DNA from: Hydrogenovibrio sp. JE_KL2
GTDB lineage: Bacteria > Pseudomonadota > Gammaproteobacteria > Thiomicrospirales > Thiomicrospiraceae
Assembly (NCBI RefSeq): GCF_009296185.1
Contig: NZ_WBJR01000002.1
Span: forward strand, 326,515-390,514
Reading direction: 5' to 3'
DNA length: 64,000 bases
The position numbers and the translations under genes were made by a program. The notes below the pieces were generated by a model. The model was not told where the DNA came from, did no database searches, and saw nothing but the letters and a program-made list of their open reading frames with translations. Numbering within the stretch: position 1 is the stretch's first letter; each line of letters begins with the position of its first letter. This document shows positions 1 through 9,002 of the stretch, one piece after another.

Positions 1-22
1 CTTTCATTTAATGCTTAATTTT

Positions 23-46
23 ACCCCTCTCAATGAGGGGTTTTTT
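23..46 (+). terminator. Rho-independent terminator of an upstream gene
   Basis: A perfect six-pair GC-rich stem (CCCCTC/GAGGGG, positions 24-29 and 35-40) with a 5-nt loop is followed by six T. It lies before the first complete gene, so it most likely ends a transcript that begins outside the window. Confidence 0.8.
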
Positions 47-88
47 ATATAGAATGAAAGTGCTCATTCTCAATGTGAGGTAAATATC

Positions 89-832
89 ATGCATTCTTCT
101 ACACGCTCAATCGTCATACCCACTTCTTTGCTACTTTTATTTTCCTTAAACGCTTTTGCGGGCAAAAACAATATTGATTACTTAAACTTCAGCTCCCAAA
201 GTCAATTTAAAGATTTCTCATCAGACCTTTCTGGCGCGCTAGGCTATAAAACACTAAGACCAGCAGAACCTCTTGGTTTAACAGGTTTTGATATAGGTAT
301 TTCCGCAAATGTCTCGCAACTCAAACATAAACAAATGGGGGCTGTTTCTAATAACGCAAGCAGTTCAATGGATGGTGTCACACTCCACTTAGCGAAAGGA
401 ATGCCGCTTGGATTGGATATTGGCGTTGACTACACCACCTTTCCCAACAGCAATCTTTCTACTTGGAGCACCAATCTAAATTGGGCAATCTTGGAAGGCA
501 GTACGGTCTCTCCTGCACTGGGAATTAATGGACATTACACCCAATCAAATGGCATCAGTGCATTGGATTATAAAAGCTATGGGTTGGACTTTGGCGTCTC
601 GAAAGGTCTAGCAAACTTAACGCCCTATGCATCGGTAGGCATGATTCAGAGTGAAGTGAATCCAAGAGAAAACAACCGAGTCAGTGGCGTAACTTTGAAA
701 AAAGTAAACTCTACTTTGGCTAAATTAGCCGTTGGCGTTAATATCAACTTGGCTTTTATGGATGTTCTGGTGGCCTACAACCAAATTGGAGATGTTCCGA
801 CTTATAGCATTAAAGCTGGCTATCGTTTCTAG
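89..832 (+). CDS. Putative outer-membrane beta-barrel protein
   Basis: This 247-residue protein begins with a clear Sec signal peptide: a basic start, a leucine-rich core and a likely cleavage after AFA near residue 24. The mature part consists of alternating polar and hydrophobic stretches rich in Gly, Asn and Ser, and it ends in Tyr-Arg-Phe. A C-terminal aromatic residue is the usual recognition signal for outer-membrane barrel assembly. A GAGGT ribosome site precedes the ATG. The 3' end almost touches the convergent DUF924 gene, with only one base between the stops. I do not recognise a named family; the barrel assignment rests on these general features. Confidence 0.6.
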   Translation: MHSSTRSIVIPTSLLLLFSLNAFAGKNNIDYLNFSSQSQFKDFSSDLSGALGYKTLRPAEPLGLTGFDIGISANVSQLKHKQMGAVSNNASSSMDGVTLHLAKGMPLGLDIGVDYTTFPNSNLSTWSTNLNWAILEGSTVSPALGINGHYTQSNGISALDYKSYGLDFGVSKGLANLTPYASVGMIQSEVNPRENNRVSGVTLKKVNSTLAKLAVGVNINLAFMDVLVAYNQIGDVPTYSIKAGYRF

Positions 833-833
833 C

Positions 834-1385
834 CTAACCTTTGAATGCCTCATCTGAAGCAAGATAAGTCTCTTCTTCAGCAGTACTCAGTCGACCTAAT
901 ATTGCATTGCGATGTGGAAACCGCCCAAAACGCTCGACAATCTTTTGATGGTGTTGAGCAAATTGAAGGTTTTCCATTAGTCCGTAATGTTTAAACAACT
1001 CAACTGACTTCTGTTGATCATGCAAGTTTTCACTATGCATCAAAGGAATCAATAAAAATGCTAAGCGAGACTTCGGCAGTTGTTCTGCATACCCCTTTTC
1101 TAGGGCAAGATAAGTTGCTTTAACGGCTTGTTGTTCGGTTTGGAAACTTTCGGGCAGCCCTCGAAACATATTCAAAGGCATTTGATCGAGTAAAATGATA
1201 AGCGCCAACGCAGATTCGGCATCGTCAAGCCAACCATCTAGCAAACCTTGTTGCGCCTTTTGCCATAAGTCTTGATACCTTTCGCGAATTTCAGCATCCA
1301 GTTCCGGTGTGGAATTAAACCACAAGGGTCTGACATTATCCGAAAACCAAAAGTCTAAAATGCCTTTTGCTTCTTTATCTTGCAT
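834..1385 (-). CDS. DUF924 family protein
   Basis: The 183-residue protein matches DUF924: it opens with the ILDFWFSD pattern, then has a short segment with WFN, and a central LALIILLDQMPLNMFRG-like stretch typical of the family. The family folds as TPR-like helices and its biochemical role is unknown. A longer reading would start at 1463, but that would overlap the end of engB by about 70 bases. The internal ATG at 1385 sits 7 bases after the engB stop and matches where family members begin. The two genes are probably cotranscribed. Confidence 0.8.
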   Translation of the reverse strand: MQDKEAKGILDFWFSDNVRPLWFNSTPELDAEIRERYQDLWQKAQQGLLDGWLDDAESALALIILLDQMPLNMFRGLPESFQTEQQAVKATYLALEKGYAEQLPKSRLAFLLIPLMHSENLHDQQKSVELFKHYGLMENLQFAQHHQKIVERFGRFPHRNAILGRLSTAEEETYLASDEAFKG

Positions 1386-1392
1386 GGGCTTT

Positions 1393-2016
1393 TCAATCCG
1401 TTTGCTTTGGTGGTCTCTCGTATTCCATCCATTCATCAAGCTTTTGCCAAGCAACATCAACACCTTGACGCTTTAAAGAAGAAAACAGTTGTGCCGTTGC
1501 ATGAGGATAGGATTCCTTTAAAAGTTTCTTCAGCTTCAATAGATTTGCCTGCGCCGGTCCCTTCTTCAATTTATCTGATTTAGTCAATAAAACATGAACA
1601 GGTAAGCCTAAATCCAATGTCCAATCCAACATGACCATATCAATTTCCGTCGGTGGCAGACGAACATCCATCAGCAAAATCATACCGCGTAAACATTCAC
1701 GTCGCTCTACATAAGCTGAAAGCCCTGCTTCCCAAGCCTGTTTTACATTGATATTCACTTTGGCATAGCCATACCCCGGCAAATCAACCAAACGATGGTC
1801 TTCATCACACTCAAAAAAGTTGATCATCTGTGTGCGGCCAGGCGTTTTACTGGTTCTTGCAAGGGACTTCTGTGAAGTTAGCACGTTCAGCGCGCTGGAT
1901 TTTCCGGCATTAGAACGCCCGGCAAAAGCGACTTCATACCCCTCGTCTTCAGGACAATGGCTTAAGTCAGGTGCAGATTTGAGGTAATGCGCTTTTTGAT
2001 ATAGAGGATGTTGCAT
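1393..2016 (-). CDS. engB: Ribosome biogenesis GTPase EngB/YsxC/YihA
   Basis: This 207-residue protein is a TRAFAC-class GTPase. The P-loop GRSNAGKSS lies near residue 33, the switch region TPGRTQMINFF follows, then the G3 motif DLPGYG, and the G4 motif TKSDK. Length and motif order fit EngB, which in other bacteria is needed for assembly of the large ribosomal subunit. It is the first gene of a minus-strand pair with the DUF924 gene and is divergent from resB, with about 150 bases between them that should carry both promoters. Confidence 0.95.
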   Translation of the reverse strand: MQHPLYQKAHYLKSAPDLSHCPEDEGYEVAFAGRSNAGKSSALNVLTSQKSLARTSKTPGRTQMINFFECDEDHRLVDLPGYGYAKVNINVKQAWEAGLSAYVERRECLRGMILLMDVRLPPTEIDMVMLDWTLDLGLPVHVLLTKSDKLKKGPAQANLLKLKKLLKESYPHATAQLFSSLKRQGVDVAWQKLDEWMEYERPPKQTD

Positions 2017-2169
2017 AATAATTTGTGTGATCGAATTGACGAAATTCCGCTTATTTTATAGGGTTTTAACGAGTGTTGATAGGGATAAAGTCCTTAATAC
2101 TTTATCAATAATAACAATCGGTTTATACTTTACAATCTTTTGTCTAATGAAATCCGAAAATCAGTAAAA

Positions 2170-4161
2170 ATGTCAGAAAAAAACATCGTTACATCTAAAA
2201 AGCCTAGCCTATTCATCCAATTCCTAGGGTCTATGAACCTTGCTGTGACGCTGTTGGTCATGCTGGCGATCGCCTCTGTTATCGGTACTGTTCTCAAACA
2301 AAACGAAGCGTTTCAAAATTATATTATTAAGTTTGGACCCTTTTGGACCCACGTATTCGATACACTCGGTCTCTTCCACGTATATGGTGCCGCTTGGTTT
2401 ATTTTAGTATTGCTTTTCCTTCTAACATCGACGGCAACCTGTCTGGTACGCAACTCGCCAAGCTTTATCAAAGACATGAAGCATTACAGCGAAACCATGT
2501 CAATCAACGCTTACAAACACCAGCCTTACTCTGAAACCTATGCGGTTGAAGGCTTTGATGAAGCATTGGCGAAGCAAACCTTAGAAGAAAACGGTTATAA
2601 AACCAAAGTACACCATAGTGAAAATGGTAACGTCACGGTTGCCGGTATGAAGGGTCGTTGGAGCCGTCTAGGTTATATCTTCACCCATGTATCCATTATC
2701 GTGATTTGCGTCGGCGCACTGTTTGACAGTGATTTGTTATTAAAATACCGACAATTAACTGGGCAACTTGCGCCGGAAACCCGCTCTATACCTTTGAGTG
2801 AAATCCCTCAGAAATCCTGGTTATCGCCAAACAATTTTTCTTTCCGTGGAACAGTCAATGTTGCTGAAGGTCAAAGTACCGATGTGCTTTTCTTACCTTA
2901 TGGACAAGGATTCTTGGTACAAAAACTACCTTTCTCTATCCATGTTAAGCAATTCCGTATCCGCTACTACGACACGGGAATGCCAAAATCCTTTGAGTCA
3001 GATGTTGTTCTGACAGCACCAGACTTGAAAAAACCTATCGTTAAGACTATTAAGGTGAACCATCCGCTGGTTTACAAAAACTATTCAATCTATCAATCAT
3101 CTTTCGGTGATGGTGGAACCAAACTGAAACTGGCGATTCATCCGCTTTTGTCTCCATATCCAAATGCGCTGGATATCGACACCGCGGTGAACCAAGTTGA
3201 ACCCTTGAAAACCCCTATTGGTACTTTCAAAGCCGAATTCAACGATTTCAAGATGTTCAATATCGTGCCTGCAACGAAAGAAGAGCAAGAAAAAACCGGC
3301 AAAAAAATGCATAACAACGGACCTACCATCATCTTTAAGGTTCGTAACGACCAAGGAATTGCCTGGGAATATGAAAACTACATGCAACCTAATCTACAGG
3401 ATGGTCGCTGGTTCTTCATGACGGGTATGCGTACCGAACCCTCAGCACCATATCGTTATCTGTTCATCCCTGCCGATGAAAAGCGAAGCAAAGATCGTTT
3501 CTTCAAATTCTTGGCTTTATTGAACAACCCAGTACAAATCCATCAATATTTGAAAGATGCGATTCCAAAATCAAAGAATTTAGACGAAAAAACCTACAAT
3601 CTACAACTTAAATTGTTGCAGCAATTGATGGTATTGTTCCGAGACAAAGGCTTCAGAGGTATTGATTTATTCGTTCAGAAAAAAGTACCTCAAAACGAAC
3701 AGAAAAAGGTCAAAGACTATTACTTAAGTCAAACCAGCTTCGCTTTACAGATGCTTTATCTTGAATTTATGGAAAAGTCATTCCCGGACAAACACATTAC
3801 TGGGAATAACTTGTCGGACTTCGACAAACAATGGTTTGAAGATGCATTAAATGCCATCAACAGCTTACCGAGCTATGGGCCGCCAATGTATTTTGAAGTA
3901 AAATCCTTCAAGCAAATCAATGCAACCGGATTACAAATCACCAAATCCCCTGGAAAAGATGTCGTTTTTTTAGGCAGTGGAATGCTTATAATTGGGGTAT
4001 TCATCCTATTCTATGTTCGTCAGAAACGCGTTTGGCTGGCTTACTCTAAACAAGAAAACGCACTCACGATTGCCGGCAAGGACCGAAAAGACTTTCCGGA
4101 AACGAAAATTGAATTTGACCAACTCGTAGAGATTGTCAAAACTAACTTGAAGGTATCATAA
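2170..4161 (+). CDS. resB: Cytochrome c biogenesis protein ResB (Ccs1), System II
   Basis: ResB/Ccs1 works with CcsA to carry haem across the inner membrane and attach it to apocytochromes c at CxxCH motifs. The protein (663 residues from this ATG) has the family layout: two membrane helices near residues 15-40 and 65-90 (first preceded by LGSMNLAVTLLV), a third near 160-180, a large periplasmic domain, and a final helix near 595-615. A TTG at 2140 is in frame and would add ten residues; neither start has a good ribosome site, so the start is uncertain. The ccsA gene begins two bases after the stop, and a dsbA-like gene follows. Confidence 0.92.
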   Translation: MSEKNIVTSKKPSLFIQFLGSMNLAVTLLVMLAIASVIGTVLKQNEAFQNYIIKFGPFWTHVFDTLGLFHVYGAAWFILVLLFLLTSTATCLVRNSPSFIKDMKHYSETMSINAYKHQPYSETYAVEGFDEALAKQTLEENGYKTKVHHSENGNVTVAGMKGRWSRLGYIFTHVSIIVICVGALFDSDLLLKYRQLTGQLAPETRSIPLSEIPQKSWLSPNNFSFRGTVNVAEGQSTDVLFLPYGQGFLVQKLPFSIHVKQFRIRYYDTGMPKSFESDVVLTAPDLKKPIVKTIKVNHPLVYKNYSIYQSSFGDGGTKLKLAIHPLLSPYPNALDIDTAVNQVEPLKTPIGTFKAEFNDFKMFNIVPATKEEQEKTGKKMHNNGPTIIFKVRNDQGIAWEYENYMQPNLQDGRWFFMTGMRTEPSAPYRYLFIPADEKRSKDRFFKFLALLNNPVQIHQYLKDAIPKSKNLDEKTYNLQLKLLQQLMVLFRDKGFRGIDLFVQKKVPQNEQKKVKDYYLSQTSFALQMLYLEFMEKSFPDKHITGNNLSDFDKQWFEDALNAINSLPSYGPPMYFEVKSFKQINATGLQITKSPGKDVVFLGSGMLIIGVFILFYVRQKRVWLAYSKQENALTIAGKDRKDFPETKIEFDQLVEIVKTNLKVS

Positions 4162-4163
4162 TC

Positions 4164-5339
4164 ATGAACACTCTCAACTCGACAATTGAAACAAACTATG
4201 AAAATAAGAACCATTTGATTAGAGAAATCATCTGGGCAGCTCTCGTCGCTATCGGAAGTTTCATGGCATGGCAGGAATTTAATGCCTTGATGGGGCTTTA
4301 CGAAGACGCCATTCTGGTCGGGACCACTATAGGTCTGATCATGTTGGGACGCTTTTGGCCGAGCATCAGAACCTTGTCTTATTTCATTACCGCTTTAACG
4401 CTTTTGGCCTTATGGTCCTACAGCATCCACCATAACCAAATCAGTGCAAACGAACATGCTTTCTTCCTACGCTTCTTGGTCTCCAGCCAATCGGCATTTA
4501 TGTGGATGAGTGCTTTGTATGTCATGGCGATGGCAACCTACTTCTTTGCATTGTTCAATAAATCTGAATTTACCGGTAAGGTGGCTTCTACCTTGGCTTG
4601 GTCGGGTGTGGCATTCGGCTTGGTCGGGATGTTGGTTCGCTGGCGTGAATCTTACCTAATCAACCCTGACTATGGTCATATCCCGGTCAGTAGTTTGTAT
4701 GAAGTATTTATCCTGTTTACGGTCATCACAACCCTGCTGTACCTTTACTACGAACAAAAATTGAAAACCCGTGCTATGGGTGGTTTCGTGATGTTAGTGG
4801 TGAGTGCTGCGGTTGCCTTTATTCTTTGGTATACCTTTGATCGTCATGCTTACGTGATCCAACCTCTGGTACCTGCTCTGAAAAGTTACTGGATGAAAAT
4901 ACACGTTCCTGCTAACTTCATCGGTTACGGAAGCTTCTCTATTGCAGCAATGGTCGGTTTTGCTTATTTGTTAACGGATTCTGCACTTAAGAGAAACCCA
5001 AACAGTGAATTCGCAGCCAGAATGCCTGCATTGGAAAAAATGGATGACTTGATGTACAAAGCCATTTCTCTTGGCTTCGGTTTCTTCACCATTGCGACTA
5101 TCCTAGGGGCTCTATGGGCCGCCGAAGCTTGGGGTGGTTACTGGTCTTGGGACCCTAAAGAAACTTGGGCATTGATTGTTTGGTTAAACTATGCGGCTTG
5201 GTTACATATCCGTATGTCTAAAGGCTGGCGTGGACGTCCAATGGCTTACTGGGCATTGATTGGTCTTTTGGTAACGACTTTCGCATTCCTTGGTGTGAAT
5301 ATGTTCTTATCAGGACTACACTCATACGGTGAACTTTAA
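4164..5339 (+). CDS. ccsA: Cytochrome c biogenesis protein CcsA/CcsB
   Basis: A polytopic membrane protein of 391 residues. The tryptophan-rich haem-handling signature WGGYWSWDPKETWALIVW lies near residue 330, and conserved His residues flank it (for example in the HVPANF segment and the WLHIR segment). It forms the haem-transport and ligation complex with ResB. Finding System II here means that c-type cytochromes are made without the Ccm system. This fits the CxxCH-bearing signalling protein encoded at 14976. The gene is tightly coupled to resB upstream and to a thiol oxidoreductase downstream. Confidence 0.93.
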   Translation: MNTLNSTIETNYENKNHLIREIIWAALVAIGSFMAWQEFNALMGLYEDAILVGTTIGLIMLGRFWPSIRTLSYFITALTLLALWSYSIHHNQISANEHAFFLRFLVSSQSAFMWMSALYVMAMATYFFALFNKSEFTGKVASTLAWSGVAFGLVGMLVRWRESYLINPDYGHIPVSSLYEVFILFTVITTLLYLYYEQKLKTRAMGGFVMLVVSAAVAFILWYTFDRHAYVIQPLVPALKSYWMKIHVPANFIGYGSFSIAAMVGFAYLLTDSALKRNPNSEFAARMPALEKMDDLMYKAISLGFGFFTIATILGALWAAEAWGGYWSWDPKETWALIVWLNYAAWLHIRMSKGWRGRPMAYWALIGLLVTTFAFLGVNMFLSGLHSYGEL

Positions 5340-5354
5340 TAGATTCATAACACT

Positions 5355-5984
5355 ATGCTAAGAAGAGATTTTTTAACTACTTTATTGGGTGCTTCTGCAC
5401 TGGGATTAAGTTCTCAGGCGTGGAGCGCTCAACCATCAAAATTTCTGGAAGGCATCAACTACCAGAAACTGCCTAAACCCGTTTCTATTGATCCTTATAA
5501 GAAAAAAGTCGTCGAAGTTTTCTTCTATGGCTGCCCGCATTGTTATCACCTTGAACCAAGCTTGAATCAATGGCTGAAAACAAAGCCTAAAGACGTTCAT
5601 TTTGAACGCATGCCAGCTGTTTTGGATAATCCAAACTGGGTATTTATGGCGCGTGTTTTTTATACGGCTAAGGCATTAGGCATCTTAGATAAATTCCACG
5701 AAGCTTATTTTGATGCCATTCAACGTGACGGAAAACGTATCTTCGATATTGAAACCCTTGCCAACTACTGCGAGCAATTCGGTGTCAAGCACAACGACTA
5801 TGTTCAGATGTTCAAGAGTTTTAAAGTCGATCAAATGGTTCAAAAAGCCAGAATACTCACCAAAGAATATGGTGTCGACGGCGTACCGGCAGTTATCGTC
5901 AACGGTAAATTCCGTACAGATGTGCCAATGGCAGAAGGTAAACCCCAGCTTTGGCAATTGGTTAACGAACTCACCCAAAAATAA
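5355..5984 (+). CDS. dsbA: DsbA-family periplasmic thiol:disulfide oxidoreductase
   Basis: A 209-residue thioredoxin-fold protein with the DsbA-type active site CPHC in FYGCPHCYHLEP (about residues 59-62) and the cis-proline segment GVDGVPAVIVNGKF near residue 178. The signal region begins LRRDFL and runs to AWSA, so it carries a twin-arginine pair; DsbA proteins usually use the SRP/Sec route, so this is a point to test. It is the third gene after resB and ccsA. Oxidation or reduction of apocytochrome cysteines would fit that position, though general disulfide formation is equally possible. A strong terminator follows. Confidence 0.88.
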   Translation: MLRRDFLTTLLGASALGLSSQAWSAQPSKFLEGINYQKLPKPVSIDPYKKKVVEVFFYGCPHCYHLEPSLNQWLKTKPKDVHFERMPAVLDNPNWVFMARVFYTAKALGILDKFHEAYFDAIQRDGKRIFDIETLANYCEQFGVKHNDYVQMFKSFKVDQMVQKARILTKEYGVDGVPAVIVNGKFRTDVPMAEGKPQLWQLVNELTQK

Positions 5985-6009
5985 CATCAAAACAATTTTC
6001 TTTTTTGAG

Positions 6010-6031
6010 AACGGCGCTTGCGCCGTTTTTT
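6010..6031 (+). terminator. Rho-independent terminator after resB-ccsA-dsbA
   Basis: A seven-pair stem AACGGCG-type (ACGGCG/CGCCGT plus a flanking A-T pair) with a CTTG tetraloop and a run of T. It lies 25 bases after the dsbA stop and closes the cytochrome c maturation operon. Confidence 0.85.
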
Positions 6032-6071
6032 ATCGCCTTTTAAATCCATTGGTTTATAATCAAAAATAATG

Positions 6072-6089
6072 AAAATCTGCCAGGTTGGG
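6072..6089 (+). repeat. Dispersed 19-bp motif, copy 1 (intergenic)
   Basis: AAAATCTGCCAGGTTGGG, exact over 18 bases to the consensus. It lies in the leader about 33 bases upstream of the acetolactate synthase-like start. It is part of the family listed through the window. Confidence 0.85.
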
Positions 6090-6121
6090 TAGAAGTTAAC
6101 AATGGATAAAAAGGACTTCTA

Positions 6122-7765
6122 ATGAAAGCATCGCAACTCTTTGTTCAATGTCTGGAAAATGAAGGCGTCGAATATATCTTCGGCATCCCAGGCGAAGAAA
6201 ACATGGAGATCATGGATGCTTTGGTTGATTCCAAAATCAAATTCATCACCTGCCGCCATGAACAAGGCGCTGCTTTTATGGCAGACGTCTATGGTCGTTT
6301 GACCGGGAAGGCAGGTGTTTGTCTTTCCACGCTAGGTCCGGGTGCCACCAACTTGGTCACAGGGGTTGCGGATGCCAATATGGATAACTCCCCTGTTGTT
6401 GCCATTGCCGGACAAGCCGCCACGACGCGCATGCATAAAGAATCTCATCAGGTTTTGGATTTGGTAAGTATGTTCAAACCCATTTCCAAATATGCCATTC
6501 AAATTCTTGAACCGGAAACCATTCCAGAAGTCATGCGAAAAGCTTTTAAATTGGCTCAGGCAGAAAAACCAGGCGCTTCGTTTATAGACTTTCCGGAAAA
6601 CATCAGTGAAATGGAAGTGGAGGAATTGCCTTTACCGGTTATTCAATCCAAATTAACACTGGCAGATTCAGAATTGATTGCACAGGCGGCAGACATTATC
6701 CAAGCTGCCAAAAAACCTTTGATTTTGGTTGGTAACGGCGCGGTCAGAGCCAAAGCATCAGAAAGCCTTTATGCTTTCTCAACCCATTACAATATTCCAA
6801 TCATTAATACTTTCATGGCAAAAGGCGTGGTTCCACATTACAAGAATCCACTTTCCATGGGAACAACAGGATTACAGAAAGGCGATTACAACAATGGTGG
6901 GTTTGCCGAAGCGGATTTGGTGATTTGTGTCGGCTTCGATATGGTGGAATACCACCCTCACCTGTGGAATCCAAACCGCAAACATAAAATTATTCATATC
7001 GATACTCGTTCTGCTGAGGTGGATTACAGTTACATCCCTCATGTTGAATTGGTCGGTAATATTGCATTTAATTTGGATGCCTTAAGACAAGCCTTACCTG
7101 AACAACCGAAAACCCCAATTCAATTCCCATTGAGACAATCTCTATTTGATGAAATGGAACGTGTTTCTCAAAGCCAGGATTGGCCAATGAAGCCACAAAA
7201 AATCATTTGGGATCTCAGAACCGCAATGGGTAAAAAAGATATCGCTATTAGTGATGTCGGCGCTCACAAAATGTGGATGGCACGTATGTTCCGTTGCGAG
7301 TTACCAAACACCTGTATTATTTCAAACGGCTTTGCCAGTATGGGGATTGCCGTTCCCGGAGCTGTGGGCGCAAAACTCGCCTTTCCAGATAGAGCCGTTG
7401 TCGCCGTCACCGGTGACGCAGGTTTCATGATGAATTCACAGGAAATTGAAACTGCATTGCGCAGTGAAACCCCTTTTGTGATCCTTATCTGGAATGACAA
7501 TCAGTATGGGTTAATTAATTGGAAGCAAAAACGCCGTTATGGACGCCCTGCTTACATAGATTTCAAAAACCCTGACTTCGTTAAGTATGCCGAAGCTTTT
7601 GGTGCTACGGGCATCAGAATTAACGCTGCTGATGAATTACTACCTGCATTGAAAACCGCTTTAACTTCAAATACAGTCACCGTTATTGATTGCCCAGTCG
7701 ATTACTCAGAAAACGATCGTCTGACGGAATTGCTTGGAAGCGTTATCTCTGAAATTGAAAATTAA
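6122..7765 (+). CDS. Thiamine-diphosphate enzyme, acetolactate synthase large-subunit-like
   Basis: The 547-residue protein has the three domains of the ThDP-dependent decarboxylase/carboligase family. The catalytic glutamate lies in RHEQGAAF (E47), and the ThDP-binding GDAGF...N motif begins near residue 431. Overall it resembles acetolactate synthase, which joins two pyruvates (or pyruvate and 2-oxobutyrate). No regulatory small subunit (ilvH type) follows, unlike biosynthetic ilvBH or ilvIH operons, so a catabolic AlsS-like or another carboligase role is possible. A small conserved gene follows 16 bases downstream and may be cotranscribed. Substrate cannot be fixed from sequence alone. Confidence 0.85.
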   Translation: MKASQLFVQCLENEGVEYIFGIPGEENMEIMDALVDSKIKFITCRHEQGAAFMADVYGRLTGKAGVCLSTLGPGATNLVTGVADANMDNSPVVAIAGQAATTRMHKESHQVLDLVSMFKPISKYAIQILEPETIPEVMRKAFKLAQAEKPGASFIDFPENISEMEVEELPLPVIQSKLTLADSELIAQAADIIQAAKKPLILVGNGAVRAKASESLYAFSTHYNIPIINTFMAKGVVPHYKNPLSMGTTGLQKGDYNNGGFAEADLVICVGFDMVEYHPHLWNPNRKHKIIHIDTRSAEVDYSYIPHVELVGNIAFNLDALRQALPEQPKTPIQFPLRQSLFDEMERVSQSQDWPMKPQKIIWDLRTAMGKKDIAISDVGAHKMWMARMFRCELPNTCIISNGFASMGIAVPGAVGAKLAFPDRAVVAVTGDAGFMMNSQEIETALRSETPFVILIWNDNQYGLINWKQKRRYGRPAYIDFKNPDFVKYAEAFGATGIRINAADELLPALKTALTSNTVTVIDCPVDYSENDRLTELLGSVISEIEN

Positions 7766-7781
7766 AAAATAGGATGATTCC

Positions 7782-8126
7782 ATGATCTACGTTAAGAGAG
7801 ATGAAAAAAATCAAATTATCGATATCTGCTTTGATCAAAAGCCAGATTATGTGAAATCATCTATTTTCAATGAAGAAGTAAAAAACTTTATCCAAAAAAC
7901 AGATAATCAAGAAACCGTCAAACGCATCATGTACGACCTGGATTTAGACATGGTTCGTATCACAGAAGACGTTATCGATGTATTAATCAAAAAAGAAATA
8001 CTATTGTTTACAGACTTCCCTGAAGCCGTTCAAAATAAACTACTTTTCAAACGCTTCCTGAGACAATCTCTAAGCCAAAATGGTTTAAGTTATTCAGACG
8101 ACGACGAATCCATCCAATTCAATTAA
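7782..8126 (+). CDS. Small conserved protein, so-called tryptophan synthase beta-like family
   Basis: A 114-residue, acidic, soluble protein. The start (MIYVKRDEKNQI), the central DLDMVRITEDVIDVLIKK segment and the end-region FTDFPEAVQNKLLFKR resemble a small family often annotated as tryptophan synthase beta-like. That name does not reflect enzyme activity; the protein is far too short for TrpB. Its function is unknown. It sits 16 bases behind the acetolactate synthase-like gene and its stop overlaps the convergent nitroreductase gene by four bases. Confidence 0.65.
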   Translation: MIYVKRDEKNQIIDICFDQKPDYVKSSIFNEEVKNFIQKTDNQETVKRIMYDLDLDMVRITEDVIDVLIKKEILLFTDFPEAVQNKLLFKRFLRQSLSQNGLSYSDDDESIQFN

Positions 8127-8689
8127 TCGTAGTGTTTAATCACTTCTGAGACCGCTTTGCGTTGAGATTCGCCTACTGCTAACGGATAACCCATATATAA
8201 AGCGGCAATCAACTCTTGAGAGTTACTGTCCAATCCTAAAATTGAAAAGGTTTCAGGATCTTTTAGAATCGGTCCTGAACTCCATTGCACGCCAATTCCT
8301 TGTTCCCAAGCAGATAACTGAAAATTTTGTATGGCACAACTGCAGGCAGCGTAATCTTCTTTACAGACAACCGGATCTTCCACCAGATTTTGAACTACCA
8401 AAACCAACTGTGGAATCGCCAAAAACTTCTTGATTGAACTTTCAAAAGACAAACGATAAGCTTCTGAACCTTCTTCATGGTTTTTCGATGCACGATTTCT
8501 CGCATAAATTTCAGCTAAACGATTTTGAGTTTGATGACCAAGAACCAAAAACTGCCAAGGTTCCGTCAGTTTGTGATTTGGCGCATAAACAGCAGCTTCA
8601 ATAAAGGATTCAACCAAATCCAATGAAACAGGTTTATCTTCAAACTGATAAACCGTACGACGATTTTTTATCAATTGGGCTAGTGACAT
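8123..8689 (-). CDS. Nitroreductase family protein
   Basis: A 188-residue FMN-dependent nitroreductase-like protein. The N-terminal RRTVYQFEDKPV segment is the usual FMN phosphate-binding RRS/T region, followed by the helix with EAAVYAPNHKLTEPWQFLVL, which is typical of the YdjA/NfsB-like group. Such enzymes use NAD(P)H to reduce nitro groups, quinones or other electron acceptors; the natural substrate is unknown. It is divergent from an OxyR-like regulator across 313 bases, an arrangement common for LysR regulators and their targets, so redox control is plausible but unproven. Confidence 0.87.
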   Translation of the reverse strand: MSLAQLIKNRRTVYQFEDKPVSLDLVESFIEAAVYAPNHKLTEPWQFLVLGHQTQNRLAEIYARNRASKNHEEGSEAYRLSFESSIKKFLAIPQLVLVVQNLVEDPVVCKEDYAACSCAIQNFQLSAWEQGIGVQWSSGPILKDPETFSILGLDSNSQELIAALYMGYPLAVGESQRKAVSEVIKHYD

Positions 8690-9002
8690 AATTATAAGTG
8701 TAATAATTTAATTTAATTATTATAAGCGCGATAATAATATAATCCTTAAAAACTCAGGCAGTGAAAAACTTTTGTAAAACCTGTTATAAGTTGTGAATAA
8801 AATTTGAATAACTGAAAGATCCAAAATTTATCCACAAATAAATCACACCTCATCAAGTGGATACCATTAAAATTAAACAAGAAATATCCACACTATAAAT
8901 CATTGAAAACAATCTGATTTGTAGAGTTATGCACCAAATAGTGCTTCACTAATAACAACAAAAAAAAGAAAAAAAGAATATATATATCTTTCTTTAAATA
9001 AT
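8690..9002. promoter_or_regulatory. AT-rich divergent promoter region with an inverted repeat
   Basis: This 313-base region lies between the nitroreductase gene (minus) and the OxyR-like gene (plus). It is very AT-rich and holds no open frame of note. An eight-pair inverted repeat ATTATTAT/ATAATAAT at 8716-8723 and 8731-8738, around an AAGCGCG centre, is the clearest candidate operator. The region just before 9003 is a purine-rich then ATATAT-rich tract without a strong ribosome site. A LysR-type operator here is an inference. Confidence 0.45.

Noticed and set aside
7782..8126. A tryptophan synthase beta subunit, as similar proteins are often labelled
   Set aside because: At 114 residues it is far too short and has no PLP-binding lysine region.
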